NCBI RefSeq assembly: GCF_900110215.1
Contig: NZ_FOCX01000015.1
Coordinates: 1-64,000 of the forward strand
DNA length: 64,000 bases
Origin: Halorientalis persicus
GTDB taxonomy: Archaea; Halobacteriota; Halobacteria; Halobacteriales; Haloarculaceae
Reading direction: 5' to 3'
Each line of letters opens with the position of its first letter. Within the stretch, counting starts at the first letter, position 1. This document shows, one piece after another, positions 1 through 8,735 of the stretch. The notes beneath the pieces are model-generated. The model was not told where the DNA came from. It saw only the letters and a list, made by a program, of their open reading frames with translations, and did not search any database. The position numbers were made by a program, and so were the translations under genes.

Positions 1-261
1 CACGGTCTCGTCAACCGCAACGTGATCCGGACTGCATCCAGCTTCGGGCTGTAGATCTGCCTTGTGAACCCAATTATGCACGGTGGATCGCGCTCGCTCG
101 ACACCGAATATATCAAGAACCGAAACGGTATTCGAAAGAGAGAGTCCAGCAAGATGCAACTGAATACCGAGCTTCATCAGCAGTCGCGGTGTCGCCTCGC
201 GTTCAACAAACTCTAAGTCGATCTGGTCGATACTTCCGCCGAGGCGTGTGTTTTCGGGCAT
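1..261 (-). CDS. IS6-family transposase, N-terminal part (cut by window edge)
   Basis: The reverse strand reads 87 uninterrupted codons from an ATG at 261 to the window edge, beginning MPENTRLGG and including HLAGLSLSNTVSVLDIFGVE and VHNWVHKADLQP. These match the N-terminal helix-turn-helix part of haloarchaeal IS6/IS240-type transposases as I know them. The last residues, DHVAVDETV, are the start of the DDE domain, with the first catalytic Asp. The rest lies outside the window, so intactness cannot be judged. Confidence 0.85.
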   Translation of the reverse strand, partial: MPENTRLGGSIDQIDLEFVEREATPRLLMKLGIQLHLAGLSLSNTVSVLDIFGVERARSTVHNWVHKADLQPEAGCSPDHVAVDETV

Positions 262-307
262 AGGCACTCAGAAAACACATCGCCTCACTCTTCATCCTTA
301 TCTGAAC
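1..307 (-). mobile_element. End of an IS6-type insertion sequence
   Basis: The transposase start codon at 261 is followed outward by about 46 bases. On the element's strand these begin GTTCAGATAAGGATGAA (rc of 291-307), a likely terminal inverted repeat. The other end, the target duplication and the partner repeat are outside the window, so the boundary at about 307 is an inference from typical IS6 layout (short TIRs, one ORF close to the end). Confidence 0.6.
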
Positions 308-349
308 ACCGCCAGCCGAACGGGGCGAATATTTACGATCTCTGGACAG

Positions 350-946
350 TCAGGAGGGCGTCCCCGCTCGAAGCTCCTCGTACTGCTCGACGAACTGTGA
401 CTCACAGGAGGAACAGCAGAAGTGATACACTGTGCCGTCGAGTTCCGTCGTCTCTCCCTCGGTATCGACCGTGTTGCCACACTCGGCACACTCGGGGGCG
501 AACTCCGCGTCGGCCGTCGAGGGTGACCAGGCGGTGTCGGCGAGCAGATCCACGTCGTACCCGTCGATCGTCTCCATCTCGATTGCCTCGGCGAGCAGTC
601 CGCGTACGTCGCCGTCGGGGACCGTCGCGGTGACCACGACGCGCTCGTCGGCGGTGGTGAAGACGTGTTCGACCGGGTCCGACTCCGACAGCGCGCCGGC
701 GACCGTTTCGGCGTGCTCCGGCCGCACGCGCAGGTCGACCAGTACCGGAACACCCTCACGGAGGACAGATCGGTCGAGATCGACCGTGAACCGGCGGACG
801 ACGCCTATCTCCTGAAGCCGTTCGATCCGGTCGGATACCGCAGGCGGGGAGAGATCGACCGCCTCGGCGATGTCGCTGTACGGCCGGCGACCGTCCGAGA
901 GGAGGATATCGAGGATTTCTCGGTCCGTGTCGTCGAGTCCGCGCAT
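350..946 (-). CDS. Lrp/AsnC-type regulator with C-terminal TRASH metal-binding domain
   Basis: 198 aa. Residues about 1-60 form an AsnC-type helix-turn-helix (begins MRGLDDTDREILDILLSDGR; recognition region LSPPAVSDRIERL). Residues about 65-140 resemble the RAM/ligand domain. The C-terminus carries a TRASH-like zinc or copper site: CAECGNTV, then FCCSSCESQFV. Lrp proteins with TRASH domains are known in haloarchaea as copper-responsive regulators of copper ATPase genes. Such an ATPase lies at 12449 in this window, so it is a plausible target, though the two are 11 kb apart. The gene is monocistronic and diverges from the gene at 1086. The TRASH assignment is strong; the metal and target are inferred. 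Confidence 0.85.
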   Translation of the reverse strand: MRGLDDTDREILDILLSDGRRPYSDIAEAVDLSPPAVSDRIERLQEIGVVRRFTVDLDRSVLREGVPVLVDLRVRPEHAETVAGALSESDPVEHVFTTADERVVVTATVPDGDVRGLLAEAIEMETIDGYDVDLLADTAWSPSTADAEFAPECAECGNTVDTEGETTELDGTVYHFCCSSCESQFVEQYEELRAGTPS

Positions 947-1085
947 GGAGGCATTGCGACCGGCCCCGGCAAGTCAGTTTCGCCGCTGCATACCCACTCC
1001 GTGCTCGTCGGTATCGCAAACGTCACGCTCCGTTTACAGGACCAAGCGAAGGACTGAAACCCGAGAAACCGAACTAACACGGAAT

Positions 1086-1481
1086 ATGGAACGTGATCTC
1101 GTCGACGTGGTCTGGGACGCCCTCCACGAGCGGGTCGGTGACGACCTCCGCACCGTCGTCCAGTACGACGCCAGTTCCTCGGCGGTCAAGTTTCGGCCCG
1201 ACGTGCGAGAGCGGTACGATCTGGACGAGCGACAGCAGATCCTCGACGATGCCATCGTCCAGCAACTGAGTTTCTCCGATCAGGGATCGGTGTTCAAGAC
1301 CGGCGACCTGAAATCGTTCGTCCGGGTGTTCGACGAGGCCTGGGTGCTCACGTGGCGCGAACCGTCGAACGTGAAAGCGGGCTTTCTCGTCTCGATCCAG
1401 CGTGACGGCGAGATCGCCACGATGGAAGACGTGGAGTACTGTATCCAGTACCTCGACGAGGAAATCGAACCGCGACTCTGA
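1086..1481 (+). CDS. Conserved haloarchaeal protein, DUF7522-like
   Basis: 131 aa from the ATG at 1086 (begins MERDLVDVVWDALHERVGDD). The frame is open further upstream but would overlap the divergent Lrp gene, so the internal ATG is preferred. The protein is acidic and soluble, with no signal or membrane segment. It resembles the small haloarchaeal proteins grouped as DUF7522 as far as I recall. Function unknown; nothing in the neighbours fixes a role. Confidence 0.7.
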   Translation: MERDLVDVVWDALHERVGDDLRTVVQYDASSSAVKFRPDVRERYDLDERQQILDDAIVQQLSFSDQGSVFKTGDLKSFVRVFDEAWVLTWREPSNVKAGFLVSIQRDGEIATMEDVEYCIQYLDEEIEPRL

Positions 1482-1503
1482 GCGCGGTCGCCTGTCGCCC
1501 GCG

Positions 1504-2076
1504 TCACCGACCGAGCGTATAGAACTCCTCGTTGGGTCGCATATCCGCGAGGTGGGCCATCCGGTTCGAGAGGTTGTAGAAGGACACGACGTTGCCGATG
1601 TCCCAGATCGCTTCCTGGCTGAACCCGTACTCGCGGAGTCGCTGGAGGTCGTCGTCCTCGATTCGTGCTGGTTCCTCGGTGAGCTTGACCGCGAAATCGA
1701 GCATCGCCCGGTGGGTCTCGCTGATGTCCGCGGTGCGGTGGTTCGCCGTCAGTTGTTCCGCCAGCATGGGCGCGTCGGCGTAGATCCGACAGAGCGCCCC
1801 GTGGGCCACGATACAGTACAGGCAGTCGTTGACGCCCGAGACCGTGACGATCAGCATCTCGATCTCTTCGCGTTCCAGGGCCGTCTCCTCCAGCAAGGCG
1901 TCGTGGTACTGGATGAACGCCCGCGCCTGCTTCGGGCGATACCCCAGTGCCAGAAAGACGTTCGGCGTGAAGCCAGCCTGTTCTGTCTCCTCCTCGATGC
2001 GCTCCTGCAGGTCTTCGGGCAGGTCTTCCACGTCCGGCACTTCGAACCGCGTCATCGCTTCCTGTTCGGTTCCCAT
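1504..2076 (-). CDS. AhpD-like peroxidase-related protein (carboxymuconolactone decarboxylase fold)
   Basis: 190 aa. The core motif is NDCLYCIVAHGALCR at about residues 85-100: a CxxC pair followed by His, the redox site of AhpD-like alkylhydroperoxidases. The all-helical C-terminal half (DIGNVVSFYNLSNRMAHL) fits the uncharacterised peroxidase-related family. Likely a cytosolic thiol peroxidase or disulfide reductase; the substrate is unknown. An alternative start at Met8 (2055) cannot be excluded. Confidence 0.85.
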   Translation of the reverse strand: MGTEQEAMTRFEVPDVEDLPEDLQERIEEETEQAGFTPNVFLALGYRPKQARAFIQYHDALLEETALEREEIEMLIVTVSGVNDCLYCIVAHGALCRIYADAPMLAEQLTANHRTADISETHRAMLDFAVKLTEEPARIEDDDLQRLREYGFSQEAIWDIGNVVSFYNLSNRMAHLADMRPNEEFYTLGR

Positions 2077-2119
2077 GCCACCCCTCTCGGCTGGCGGGGG
2101 CTTCAGTGTTGGCCGCGAC

Positions 2120-2281
2120 TCACTCCTCGGGAGTGGCGTCGTCGCCGGTCACTGCGCCATCCCGCCAGCGGTAGAACAGCCACAGCAGGGCGTAGACCGT
2201 CACGCCACCAGCGAACAGGACGACCGGGATGACGAACGGCCCGACTCGACCCAATACGTCTCCGGCGACCGACGCGAGCAT
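2120..2281 (-). CDS. Small single-span membrane protein
   Basis: 53 aa: starts MLASVAGDVLGRV, has one hydrophobic stretch (residues about 13-36, FVIPVVLFAGGVTVYALLWL), a YRWRDG basic edge and an acidic tail ending TPEE. Stop is TGA at 2120-2122. Acidic tail plus one span is typical of haloarchaeal small membrane proteins. It diverges from the DUF457-type gene at 2335. Function unknown. Confidence 0.65.
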   Translation of the reverse strand: MLASVAGDVLGRVGPFVIPVVLFAGGVTVYALLWLFYRWRDGAVTGDDATPEE

Positions 2282-2334
2282 ACCCCGACTCCGGGCGGAA
2301 GCCGGTTAAGCCTCGCCATCGCGGCCGAAGGTTC

Positions 2335-2850
2335 ATGTCCGATCACGAGCAACCCGCGAGCGTGTACCGGGCAGGCCACCTCGGCGTCTCGCTGCTGGTC
2401 GTGCTCCCCGTCACCGTCGCGCTGGTGCTGGTGGGACGCACCGATCTGGCCGTCCTCGGGGAGCTGTGTGTGCTGTCGGTCGCCTCCCTGCCCGACGTGG
2501 ACCACGAGTTGCCGCTGGTCGCTCACCGCGGCGTGACCCACACGGCCTGGTTCGCACTGCTGGTCGGCATCGGGTTCGGCGCGGTCGGGTGGGTCCTCGG
2601 CGGTCGCCCGGCCACACCGGCCGCGCCCGAACTCGCCGCCGCAGGTGTCGTGTTCGGGGCGCTGGGAATCTGTGCGCACCTGCTTGGGGACGTGCTCACC
2701 CCCATGGGTATCACGCCGCTGTGGCCGCTCTCGGGTCGGACCGTGACGTTCGATCTCGTTCGTGCGAAGAACCCGATCGCGAACTACGGACTGCTCGGTC
2801 TCGGCGTGTTCGCCACAGTTTCGGCATTGCTGGTCGTCACACCTGTATGA
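2335..2850 (+). CDS. Membrane-bound metal-dependent hydrolase, YdjM/DUF457 type
   Basis: 171 aa with about four membrane spans. The family signature is visible: LPDVDHELPLVAHRGVTHT (residues about 50-68, Asp/His-rich, metal-binding), then HLLGDVLTPMGITPLWPLSG and a final FDLVRAKNPIAN. These are the hallmarks of the YdjM (LexA-regulated) / DUF457 membrane hydrolases. The reaction is not known. Single gene, convergent with the MTH865 gene. Confidence 0.85.
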   Translation: MSDHEQPASVYRAGHLGVSLLVVLPVTVALVLVGRTDLAVLGELCVLSVASLPDVDHELPLVAHRGVTHTAWFALLVGIGFGAVGWVLGGRPATPAAPELAAAGVVFGALGICAHLLGDVLTPMGITPLWPLSGRTVTFDLVRAKNPIANYGLLGLGVFATVSALLVVTPV

Positions 2851-2874
2851 GACGCCACGGCAGAGGTGCCCCGC

Positions 2875-3126
2875 TCAGATCAGGTCCTGCTTCTCCAGTT
2901 CGTTCACGATGTCGTCGACGAAGGCCTCGGCGCTGTCGTATGGGAAGTCTCCCCCGGAGAGCTTCGTGTTCAGTTCCATAGCCGTCATCGAGAAGTTCCC
3001 GGACTCGAACGTCGTCGACGGCCCGTTTGGCAGGGCTGGCACGAGATCCATCGGACTCGAGATCGGATAATCGGCCCCCCCGAACGCGTCGATCATCTGC
3101 TGGCGCAAATCCTCTTTGTCTGCCAT
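2875..3126 (-). CDS. MTH865-family protein
   Basis: 83 aa beginning MADKEDLRQQMIDAFGGADY. The pattern of FPI/YPISSPMDLVPALPNG followed by FESGNFSMTAMELNTKL matches the small EF-hand-like MTH865 family of archaea (about 80 aa). The frame stays open to 3312, but family length and a T-rich promoter-like stretch about 30 nt before 3126 favour this start. Function unknown. Confidence 0.8.
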   Translation of the reverse strand: MADKEDLRQQMIDAFGGADYPISSPMDLVPALPNGPSTTFESGNFSMTAMELNTKLSGGDFPYDSAEAFVDDIVNELEKQDLI

Positions 3127-3356
3127 GATCCACTCGAACGGTTCTCGAAGCGACTGTAAAAAAGATTGTGTCCAACGATACAGTCCGCTCAGCGTCGCTT
3201 CCGCCACGATTCGTGACTGCCCCGTCGACGACACGGCTGTGCGTGAGAGACCCATACATATTTTACCGTCCGGCGAGAGTTTGCTGTCACTATGCGTGTC
3301 AATTGTAAACACTGCGTGAGTTTTCGACCCGGCGCGACGACGGGTGATGTCTGAGT

Positions 3357-5057
3357 ATGGAGATCACAGTCGACGGCGAGACCGACGAGGACACCGCTCG
3401 CGTGATAGCCACCGCGGTCGCCGAACACCTCGGCCAGCCCGTCGAAATCGTCGATCCCGGCGGCGACCGGGTCGCGGCCGACGAGGAGGAGTGGACGGGC
3501 GGCGGCGACATCGTCACCGAGCGCGAACAGAAGCTCCGCGAGCAGATCGAGGACATCGTGTCCGGCGGGCCCGAACGGGGCCACGAGAAACTCGAAGACC
3601 TCGGGAAGGCGTTCGTCCGCGACCGGCTCGACCTGCTGTTCGACGAGATTACCTACGAGGACGGCACCTTCGCCCGCTTCACCGACGACGACGAACTCCC
3701 GGCCGACGGCCTGCTGACCGGCGTCGGCGAGATCGAGGGCCGCGAAGTATTCTTCACTGCCAACGATTACAGTGTGAAGGCCGGTTCGCTCGGCCAGATG
3801 GGCGTCGAGAAGGAGATCCGGCTCTCGGAACGGGCCGCCGAAGCCGGCGCACCGATCGTCCGGCTGATCGACTCGACGGGCGCGCGGCTCAACGCCGAGG
3901 AACGCGAGAAAGGCGACACGCACATGGATCGCTACCGCGGCGGGAAGATGTTCTACAACCAGTGTCTCCACTCCGGACAGGTCCCCCAGATCGGCGTCCT
4001 CTACGGGCCGAACATCGCCGGGTCGGCCTACACGCCCGTCTTCTGTGACTTCCTGATCATGGTCGAGGACATCTCCGGCATGGCCATCGCCTCGCCCCGG
4101 ATCGTCGAGGCGATGACCGGCGAGTCAGTCGACATGGCGGATCTTGGGGGCCCGCAGGTCCACGCCACCCAGTCCGGCAGCGCCGATCTCGTGGTCCCCG
4201 ACGAGGAGGCCGCCGCCGAGGCCGTCAAGGCCCTGCTCTCGTATCTCCCCCAGCAGTACGACGCACCGAACCCGACGCGAGAGCCGAAACCACCGGTCAA
4301 GAATCCGAAAGGGTTGGACGCGGTGATCCCCGACGAACCCAACGCGGCCTACGACGTACACGAGGTGATCGACCGCGTGGTCGACCGGGACTCCTGGTTC
4401 GAGACCAAACCCCAGTTCGCCCCGGAGATAGTCACCGGCTTCGCCCGCATGGGTGGGCGACCGGTCGGCATCGTCGCCAACCAGCCCAACCACGTCAGCG
4501 GAGCCATCTTCCCCGATTCGGCGGAGAAGGCGGCCGAATTCGTCTGGATCTGTGACGCCTACGAGATCCCGCTCGTGTACCTGTGTGACACGCCCGGGTT
4601 CATGGTCGGGTCGAAGGTCGAACGCGAGGGGATCCTCCAGCGCGGCCGGAAGTTCATCTACGCTACGTCGAACGCCCAGGTGCCCAAGTTCTGTGTCATC
4701 ACGCGAAAAGCCTACGGCGCGGGCATCTACGCCATGTGTGGCCCCGCGTTCGGTGCCGACGCGACGCTCGCGCTCCCGAGCGCCGAAATCTCCGTGATGG
4801 GACCGGATGCCGCCGTCCACGCCCTCTTTGGCGGCCAACTGGAGGAGATGGAGGGCGAGACCCGCGAGGCGTTCATCGACAGCGCCAAAGAGCAGTTCGA
4901 CGACTTCGTCGATCTGCGCGCTCAGGCCGCGAAGATGCAGGTCGACGAACTCCTGCCGGCGGGCGACCTCCGCGAGCAGTTGCTGGCTCGTCTGTCGGCC
5001 TTCAGGAACAAGCGCCGGGACGACCCCGACCGCCACCACGGGACGATCCTGTTCTAA
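3357..5057 (+). CDS. Acyl-CoA carboxylase, carboxyltransferase (beta) subunit
   Basis: 566 aa. Two crotonase-like carboxyltransferase halves are seen: N-terminal about residues 75-300 (LIDSTGARLNAEER, GPNIAGSAYTPVFCDFLIMV, SGMAIASPRIVEAMTG) and C-terminal about 330-545 (GIVANQPNHVSGAIFPDSAE, DTPGFMVG, RKAYGAGIYAMCG). They match propionyl/acetyl-CoA carboxylase beta subunits, which transfer CO2 from biotin to acyl-CoA. About 50 extra acidic residues precede the first domain. No biotin carboxylase gene is adjacent, so the partner must be elsewhere. The stop codon overlaps that of the convergent USP gene. Acyl specificity cannot be read from sequence. Confidence 0.9.
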   Translation: MEITVDGETDEDTARVIATAVAEHLGQPVEIVDPGGDRVAADEEEWTGGGDIVTEREQKLREQIEDIVSGGPERGHEKLEDLGKAFVRDRLDLLFDEITYEDGTFARFTDDDELPADGLLTGVGEIEGREVFFTANDYSVKAGSLGQMGVEKEIRLSERAAEAGAPIVRLIDSTGARLNAEEREKGDTHMDRYRGGKMFYNQCLHSGQVPQIGVLYGPNIAGSAYTPVFCDFLIMVEDISGMAIASPRIVEAMTGESVDMADLGGPQVHATQSGSADLVVPDEEAAAEAVKALLSYLPQQYDAPNPTREPKPPVKNPKGLDAVIPDEPNAAYDVHEVIDRVVDRDSWFETKPQFAPEIVTGFARMGGRPVGIVANQPNHVSGAIFPDSAEKAAEFVWICDAYEIPLVYLCDTPGFMVGSKVEREGILQRGRKFIYATSNAQVPKFCVITRKAYGAGIYAMCGPAFGADATLALPSAEISVMGPDAAVHALFGGQLEEMEGETREAFIDSAKEQFDDFVDLRAQAAKMQVDELLPAGDLREQLLARLSAFRNKRRDDPDRHHGTILF

Positions 5058-5815
5058 CCGTCCGTCTCGCCGTCTTCGCTCCTGTCGCGCCGAACGACCA
5101 GCACCGGCGCGACGGCACCCTCAGCGATCCGTTCGCTCGTGTCACCCAGCACCGTCGTCAGGAGTGTCTGTTTCCCTTCGCCCATGACGACGATGTCGAA
5201 CTCGTCGGTCCGGTCCACGATGGCCCGCGTGGGAAACTCCACGTCGTCGGATTCGGTACGGATCTGTTCGTCGGTTAGACCGCGGTCGCGCAAGGTCCGC
5301 TCGGACTGATCGAGGAGCGCGGTGGACTCGTCGACCGTGAGATCCCAGAGCGTGACCCGTTTGTCGTCGCCGTCGACGAGCGTCGCCACGAGGTCCGCCA
5401 GCCGGCCCACGTCGACGATGCCCCGAAGTGGGACCAGAATCTCCGAAATATCGCCCGCCGGGTTCGGCAGGAGGACGGCGGTCGCGTCGACTTCGTCGGC
5501 GACGCGGTCGATCGTCCGGTCCTCGTCGTGTGTGAACGCCACGCGCGTCTCGACGTCGGTGTGGGCATCACCGACCGCCGCCGCGATGTCGTCGACGGCC
5601 GCGCGCGCTCGCTCCTCGAACTGCATACTCGCCTGCTCGGTCGGCGTCTGCTCGGGGATGACGTGGTACCCCAGCAACACCAGTTCGGCCGGGGCGAGAA
5701 ACTCCACGAGCGTCTGCGGAATCGTCTGTCCTTCCAGTACTTCGACGGGCACGAGAACACGTGGTGGGTCACGGATCGCGAGGTCACCCGACGTGTCCGG
5801 TCGGTCGTCGCTCAT
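5054..5815 (-). CDS. Universal stress protein, tandem UspA-like
   Basis: 253 aa. N-terminal strand PPRVLVPVEVLEGQTIP and LVLLGYHVIPEQTPTEQA, then a region DEFDIVVMGEGKQTLLTTVLGDTSERIAEGAVAPVLVV whose final GxxGS-like turn and VLVV strand are typical of UspA. The start ATG overlaps the stop of the upstream APC transporter by 1 nt (TGATG), so the two are translationally coupled. USP partners of APC transporters are common in haloarchaea and probably regulate transport. It is a paralogue of the protein at 7634-8377. Confidence 0.85.
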   Translation of the reverse strand: MSDDRPDTSGDLAIRDPPRVLVPVEVLEGQTIPQTLVEFLAPAELVLLGYHVIPEQTPTEQASMQFEERARAAVDDIAAAVGDAHTDVETRVAFTHDEDRTIDRVADEVDATAVLLPNPAGDISEILVPLRGIVDVGRLADLVATLVDGDDKRVTLWDLTVDESTALLDQSERTLRDRGLTDEQIRTESDDVEFPTRAIVDRTDEFDIVVMGEGKQTLLTTVLGDTSERIAEGAVAPVLVVRRDRSEDGETDG

Positions 5816-7236
5816 CAGAGGGCCCCCTTGAGAGATACGTCACTGGCGTAGTACTTGTACCACACGCCGGACGCGATCATTATCGCGGCACCGACGCGAC
5901 GCGAAATCGGCTGCATGAACGCGATCATCACGAAACTCGCGAGCGCGCCGACGACCGCCACGAACGTCGCCGCCGGGACGCGGAACTCCGGATCGTACCA
6001 CCCCGGCTCGTCGCGACGGATCGCGAGCAACGCGACACAGATCAGGCCGTACATCACCAGGTGGAGAAAGGAGGCCACCTCCGCGAGTATCGCGACCTCG
6101 CCGGATGCGGTCAAGACGAGGATGGGACCGCCGGCCATCGCCAGCGCGACGTGTGGCGTCCCGTATTTCAGGTTCATCCGGCTCGCGAACTTCGGGATGA
6201 TGGCGTCTTTACTGACCGCGAAGACCGCCCGCGAGGTCGAGAGAATCGACGCGTTCGCGCTCGATATCGTCGCGAGCAGACCGGCGAGGAGGATCAGCAC
6301 TGCACCGGGGACGCCGAAAAAGGAGCGTGCCACCTCGACCATCGCGGTCTCTCCGAAGGTTGCCAACTGCGCGCTCCCGAAGGCGCTGGTCGCGACGAAG
6401 ATCGTCACGATGTACAGCAAGCCGACGGTGAGGACCGACCCGACCATCGCCAGCGGGAGGTTCCGCCCGGGATCTTTGATGTCACCGGCGATGGTCGCCA
6501 CCTGGGCGAATCCGAGATAGGACGTGAACACGAGCGCGGCCGTCGTGAACATCGGCAGCGGACCGAACGGCAGGAACGACTCGGGCGTACTCGGCTGGCC
6601 GACGACGCCGAGCGCGTCGAGCCCGCCGTAGGTCAGAAAGAGCACGAGAATCGTCAACAGCAGGCCGACGACGTAGTTCTGGAGCGTCGCGGCGTTTTCC
6701 GTCCCGAACAGGTTGAGGCCGGTCAGCAACACGCCGAAGACCAGTGCCAGCGGGACGACGACGCTCGCGCCACCCAGTCCGACACCGGCCTCCAGCAGGA
6801 CCGCCGCTGCGTAGTTACCGAACCCGACCAGGTAGAACGCGGTCGCGAACACCAGTCCGAGCCAGACGCTGAGGCCGACGACGGCACCCGGAAGCGCACC
6901 GAGGGCACGTGAGACGAAGTAGTACCCACCGCCGGACTTGGGCATCGCGGTCGCCAGTTCCGAGGCGGGCAGCGCGACCAGCAGGGCGACCACTGCACCG
7001 ATGGCGAACGAGCCAGCCGCGGCGGGCCCCGCTTCCCCCGCCGCGATACCGGGGAACACGAAGATACCCGCACCGATCATCGTCCCGATACCGACCGAGA
7101 GGCCGCCGACCAGCCCGATCGACCGCTCCAGTTCCGAGCCTTCCTCGGTCGTCGTCGTCTCGTCGTCCGTGTTCGTCGGCGTGGCGACCGTCTCCGGTGA
7201 CTCGCCGGCCCTGTTCGTGTGGTTGCTCCCGCTCAT
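5815..7236 (-). CDS. APC-superfamily amino-acid transporter
   Basis: 473 aa from the ATG at 7236 ([11 protein letters not shown]). About 12 membrane spans; the first carries the APC signature [20 protein letters not shown] followed by [12 protein letters not shown]. It ends in a cytosolic tail rather than a fused USP; instead a separate USP gene follows with 1-nt overlap. Substrate not inferable. A start 12 codons further upstream (7272) is possible, but 7236 gives the usual acidic N-terminus and has a TATA-like ATATG stretch about 15-25 nt before it. Confidence 0.9.
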   Translation of the reverse strand: MSGSNHTNRAGESPETVATPTNTDDETTTTEEGSELERSIGLVGGLSVGIGTMIGAGIFVFPGIAAGEAGPAAAGSFAIGAVVALLVALPASELATAMPKSGGGYYFVSRALGALPGAVVGLSVWLGLVFATAFYLVGFGNYAAAVLLEAGVGLGGASVVVPLALVFGVLLTGLNLFGTENAATLQNYVVGLLLTILVLFLTYGGLDALGVVGQPSTPESFLPFGPLPMFTTAALVFTSYLGFAQVATIAGDIKDPGRNLPLAMVGSVLTVGLLYIVTIFVATSAFGSAQLATFGETAMVEVARSFFGVPGAVLILLAGLLATISSANASILSTSRAVFAVSKDAIIPKFASRMNLKYGTPHVALAMAGGPILVLTASGEVAILAEVASFLHLVMYGLICVALLAIRRDEPGWYDPEFRVPAATFVAVVGALASFVMIAFMQPISRRVGAAIMIASGVWYKYYASDVSLKGAL

Positions 7237-7290
7237 AGTTCCCTGGTCATATCTCGAACTAGTGAGTGACAAGAACGTCCGCTGTAATCA

Positions 7291-7331
7291 GTTCAGGGGT
7301 CGCGTTCCCACGACGTGGGAACGCGCTGAAC
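7291..7331. promoter_or_regulatory. Large nested inverted repeat between divergent genes
   Basis: Perfect arms CGCGTTCCCAC (7301-7311) and GTGGGAACGCG (7315-7325) are separated by GAC, and are themselves flanked by GTTCAG (7291-7296) and CTGAAC (7326-7331). It lies midway between the divergent starts at 7236 and 7368. It can act as a DNA operator or an RNA hairpin; the position between two starts favours an operator. Confidence 0.6.
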
Positions 7332-7367
7332 GAACTTGGTGACTGGCTCGCGTACTTCACAGTAGCT

Positions 7368-7601
7368 ATGACACGACAGACGATTGCGGACCGCGCGGCG
7401 GTGTGGATCGGCCGTGTCGTCGGCTTCCTGGCAGTGGCGTACACGGCGCTCGGCGTGTGGGTCCTGCTCGGACGGCCGACCACACTTGGGACGAACGGCT
7501 ACCTCGTGGGATCGCTCGTCTCGATCCTGCTCTTGCTCACAGGCGGGTACGTGCTGAGTAAACAAGACCCGCGGCTGGGCGACGGCAGACGCTCGGCCTG
7601 A
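7368..7601 (+). CDS. Small membrane protein, two spans
   Basis: 77 aa from ATG 7368 (MTRQTIADRAAVWIGR). Two hydrophobic helices (about residues 15-36, VVGFLAVAYTALGVWVLL, and 46-66, GYLVGSLVSILLLLTGGYVL) and a charged tail. The open frame begins earlier at 7266, but that part would overlap the inverted repeat. Function unknown. Confidence 0.6.
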   Translation: MTRQTIADRAAVWIGRVVGFLAVAYTALGVWVLLGRPTTLGTNGYLVGSLVSILLLLTGGYVLSKQDPRLGDGRRSA

Positions 7602-7633
7602 TTCCGCCGGCCGAATCACCGCTTCTCGTTTTC

Positions 7634-8377
7634 TCACTCGCTGTCAGTTTCCTCAGTGTCGTCCGGGTCCCCGTGTTGGATCACGAGCACCGGACCCAGG
7701 AACTCGTTGGCGACCTGGTCTGCAGTCATCCCGAACAGGAACGTCGACACCGACGGATCGGATTCCCCCATGACGATCGTGTCGTAGTTGTCGGACGCAT
7801 CGACGATCGATTCCTGCGGAGAGCCGTCCCGCGAGACCTGCATATCGATCGTGTCGGGCGGGACACCCTCCTCGGAGAGTCGAGTCGCAACCCCCTCGAG
7901 TAGGGTCTCTACGTCCGCATCGATCTCGTCCGCTCCGGCGACGTGGTACAGCGTCACGTCGACGTCGACCGTCGCGAACAGCCCCGAAACCAGGCGGACG
8001 AATCGATCGATGCCGACGATCCCACGGATCGCGACGAGGACATTCTCCAGCGGTCTCGTCGCGTTCGGAATCAGTACCGCCAGACAATCGTGCTCCTCGG
8101 TCATCCGGTCGATCGTCGTCTGCCCATCGTGTGTGAACACGAGCTGGGACTCGACCGACGCCCCCGCGTGTTCCAATATCGCGGTAAAGTCCTCGAGACG
8201 GCGGGTGGCCTGGTCTTCGAACTGGTCACGCGCCTGATCGGTCGCGGTCTGGTCCGGCACGACGTGGTAGCCGAGCAGGACGACGTGTGCGTTCGTGAGG
8301 AGTTCGGGTACACCTTCTGGAATCGATTCCCCTTCGAGGACACGTACCGGGACCAGGATGCTAGGTCTGTCGGACAT
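7634..8377 (-). CDS. Universal stress protein, paralogue of the one at 5054
   Basis: 247 aa from MSDRPSILVPVRVLEGES. It shares with the 5054 protein the order VLVPV-VLEG, LLGYHVVPDQT, LVFTHDGQTTIDRM, a VLVAIRGIVG block, VMGESDPSV and a final VLVIQ strand. The shared VFTHD-TIDR and IRGIV blocks are unlike classic single UspA and define a haloarchaeal subfamily. A 6-bp inverted repeat (CCCGTC/GACGGG, about 8392-8409) lies just upstream of the start. Function inferred from the family only. Confidence 0.8.
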   Translation of the reverse strand: MSDRPSILVPVRVLEGESIPEGVPELLTNAHVVLLGYHVVPDQTATDQARDQFEDQATRRLEDFTAILEHAGASVESQLVFTHDGQTTIDRMTEEHDCLAVLIPNATRPLENVLVAIRGIVGIDRFVRLVSGLFATVDVDVTLYHVAGADEIDADVETLLEGVATRLSEEGVPPDTIDMQVSRDGSPQESIVDASDNYDTIVMGESDPSVSTFLFGMTADQVANEFLGPVLVIQHGDPDDTEETDSE

Positions 8378-8537
8378 TGTGTGAATTTCCCGTCGGGTCT
8401 GACGGGTCGATATACAGATTTTGGGGTGCACTGACAATAAAGCCAGTGTACCACCGCGTGATACAGCTATCCAGACGAGCACGAAGCCGACAATTCGCGG
8501 GCGATCCGACCGAGGGCAGACGAACGATACCGGCGTG

Positions 8538-8735
8538 TCAGGCGTCGGCTGCGTCCGGGCTCTGGCTGACTTCCGACCAGACCAGCACGAGCACGAACGT
8601 GACAACGCCCATGCCGAGCGAGACCGGCATCGGCAGGTCGACGCCGACGAAGGACAGCACGACCGGTAGCTCGATGAACAGTGGCACCATGAACGCGCCG
8701 ACGACCAGCAGGGCGGCCGGTGAGAGGCGACTCAT
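8538..8735 (-). CDS. Small membrane subunit at end of ba3 oxidase operon (CbaC-like)
   Basis: 65 aa, starts MSRLSPAALLVVGAFMVP; two hydrophobic helices and an acidic tail. Its ATG overlaps the oxidase subunit I stop by 4 nt (8732-8735), so it is the last gene of that operon. Size and position match the small CbaC-type proteins of haloarchaeal ba3 oxidases, but the sequence alone is not diagnostic. Confidence 0.6.
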   Translation of the reverse strand: MSRLSPAALLVVGAFMVPLFIELPVVLSFVGVDLPMPVSLGMGVVTFVLVLVWSEVSQSPDAADA

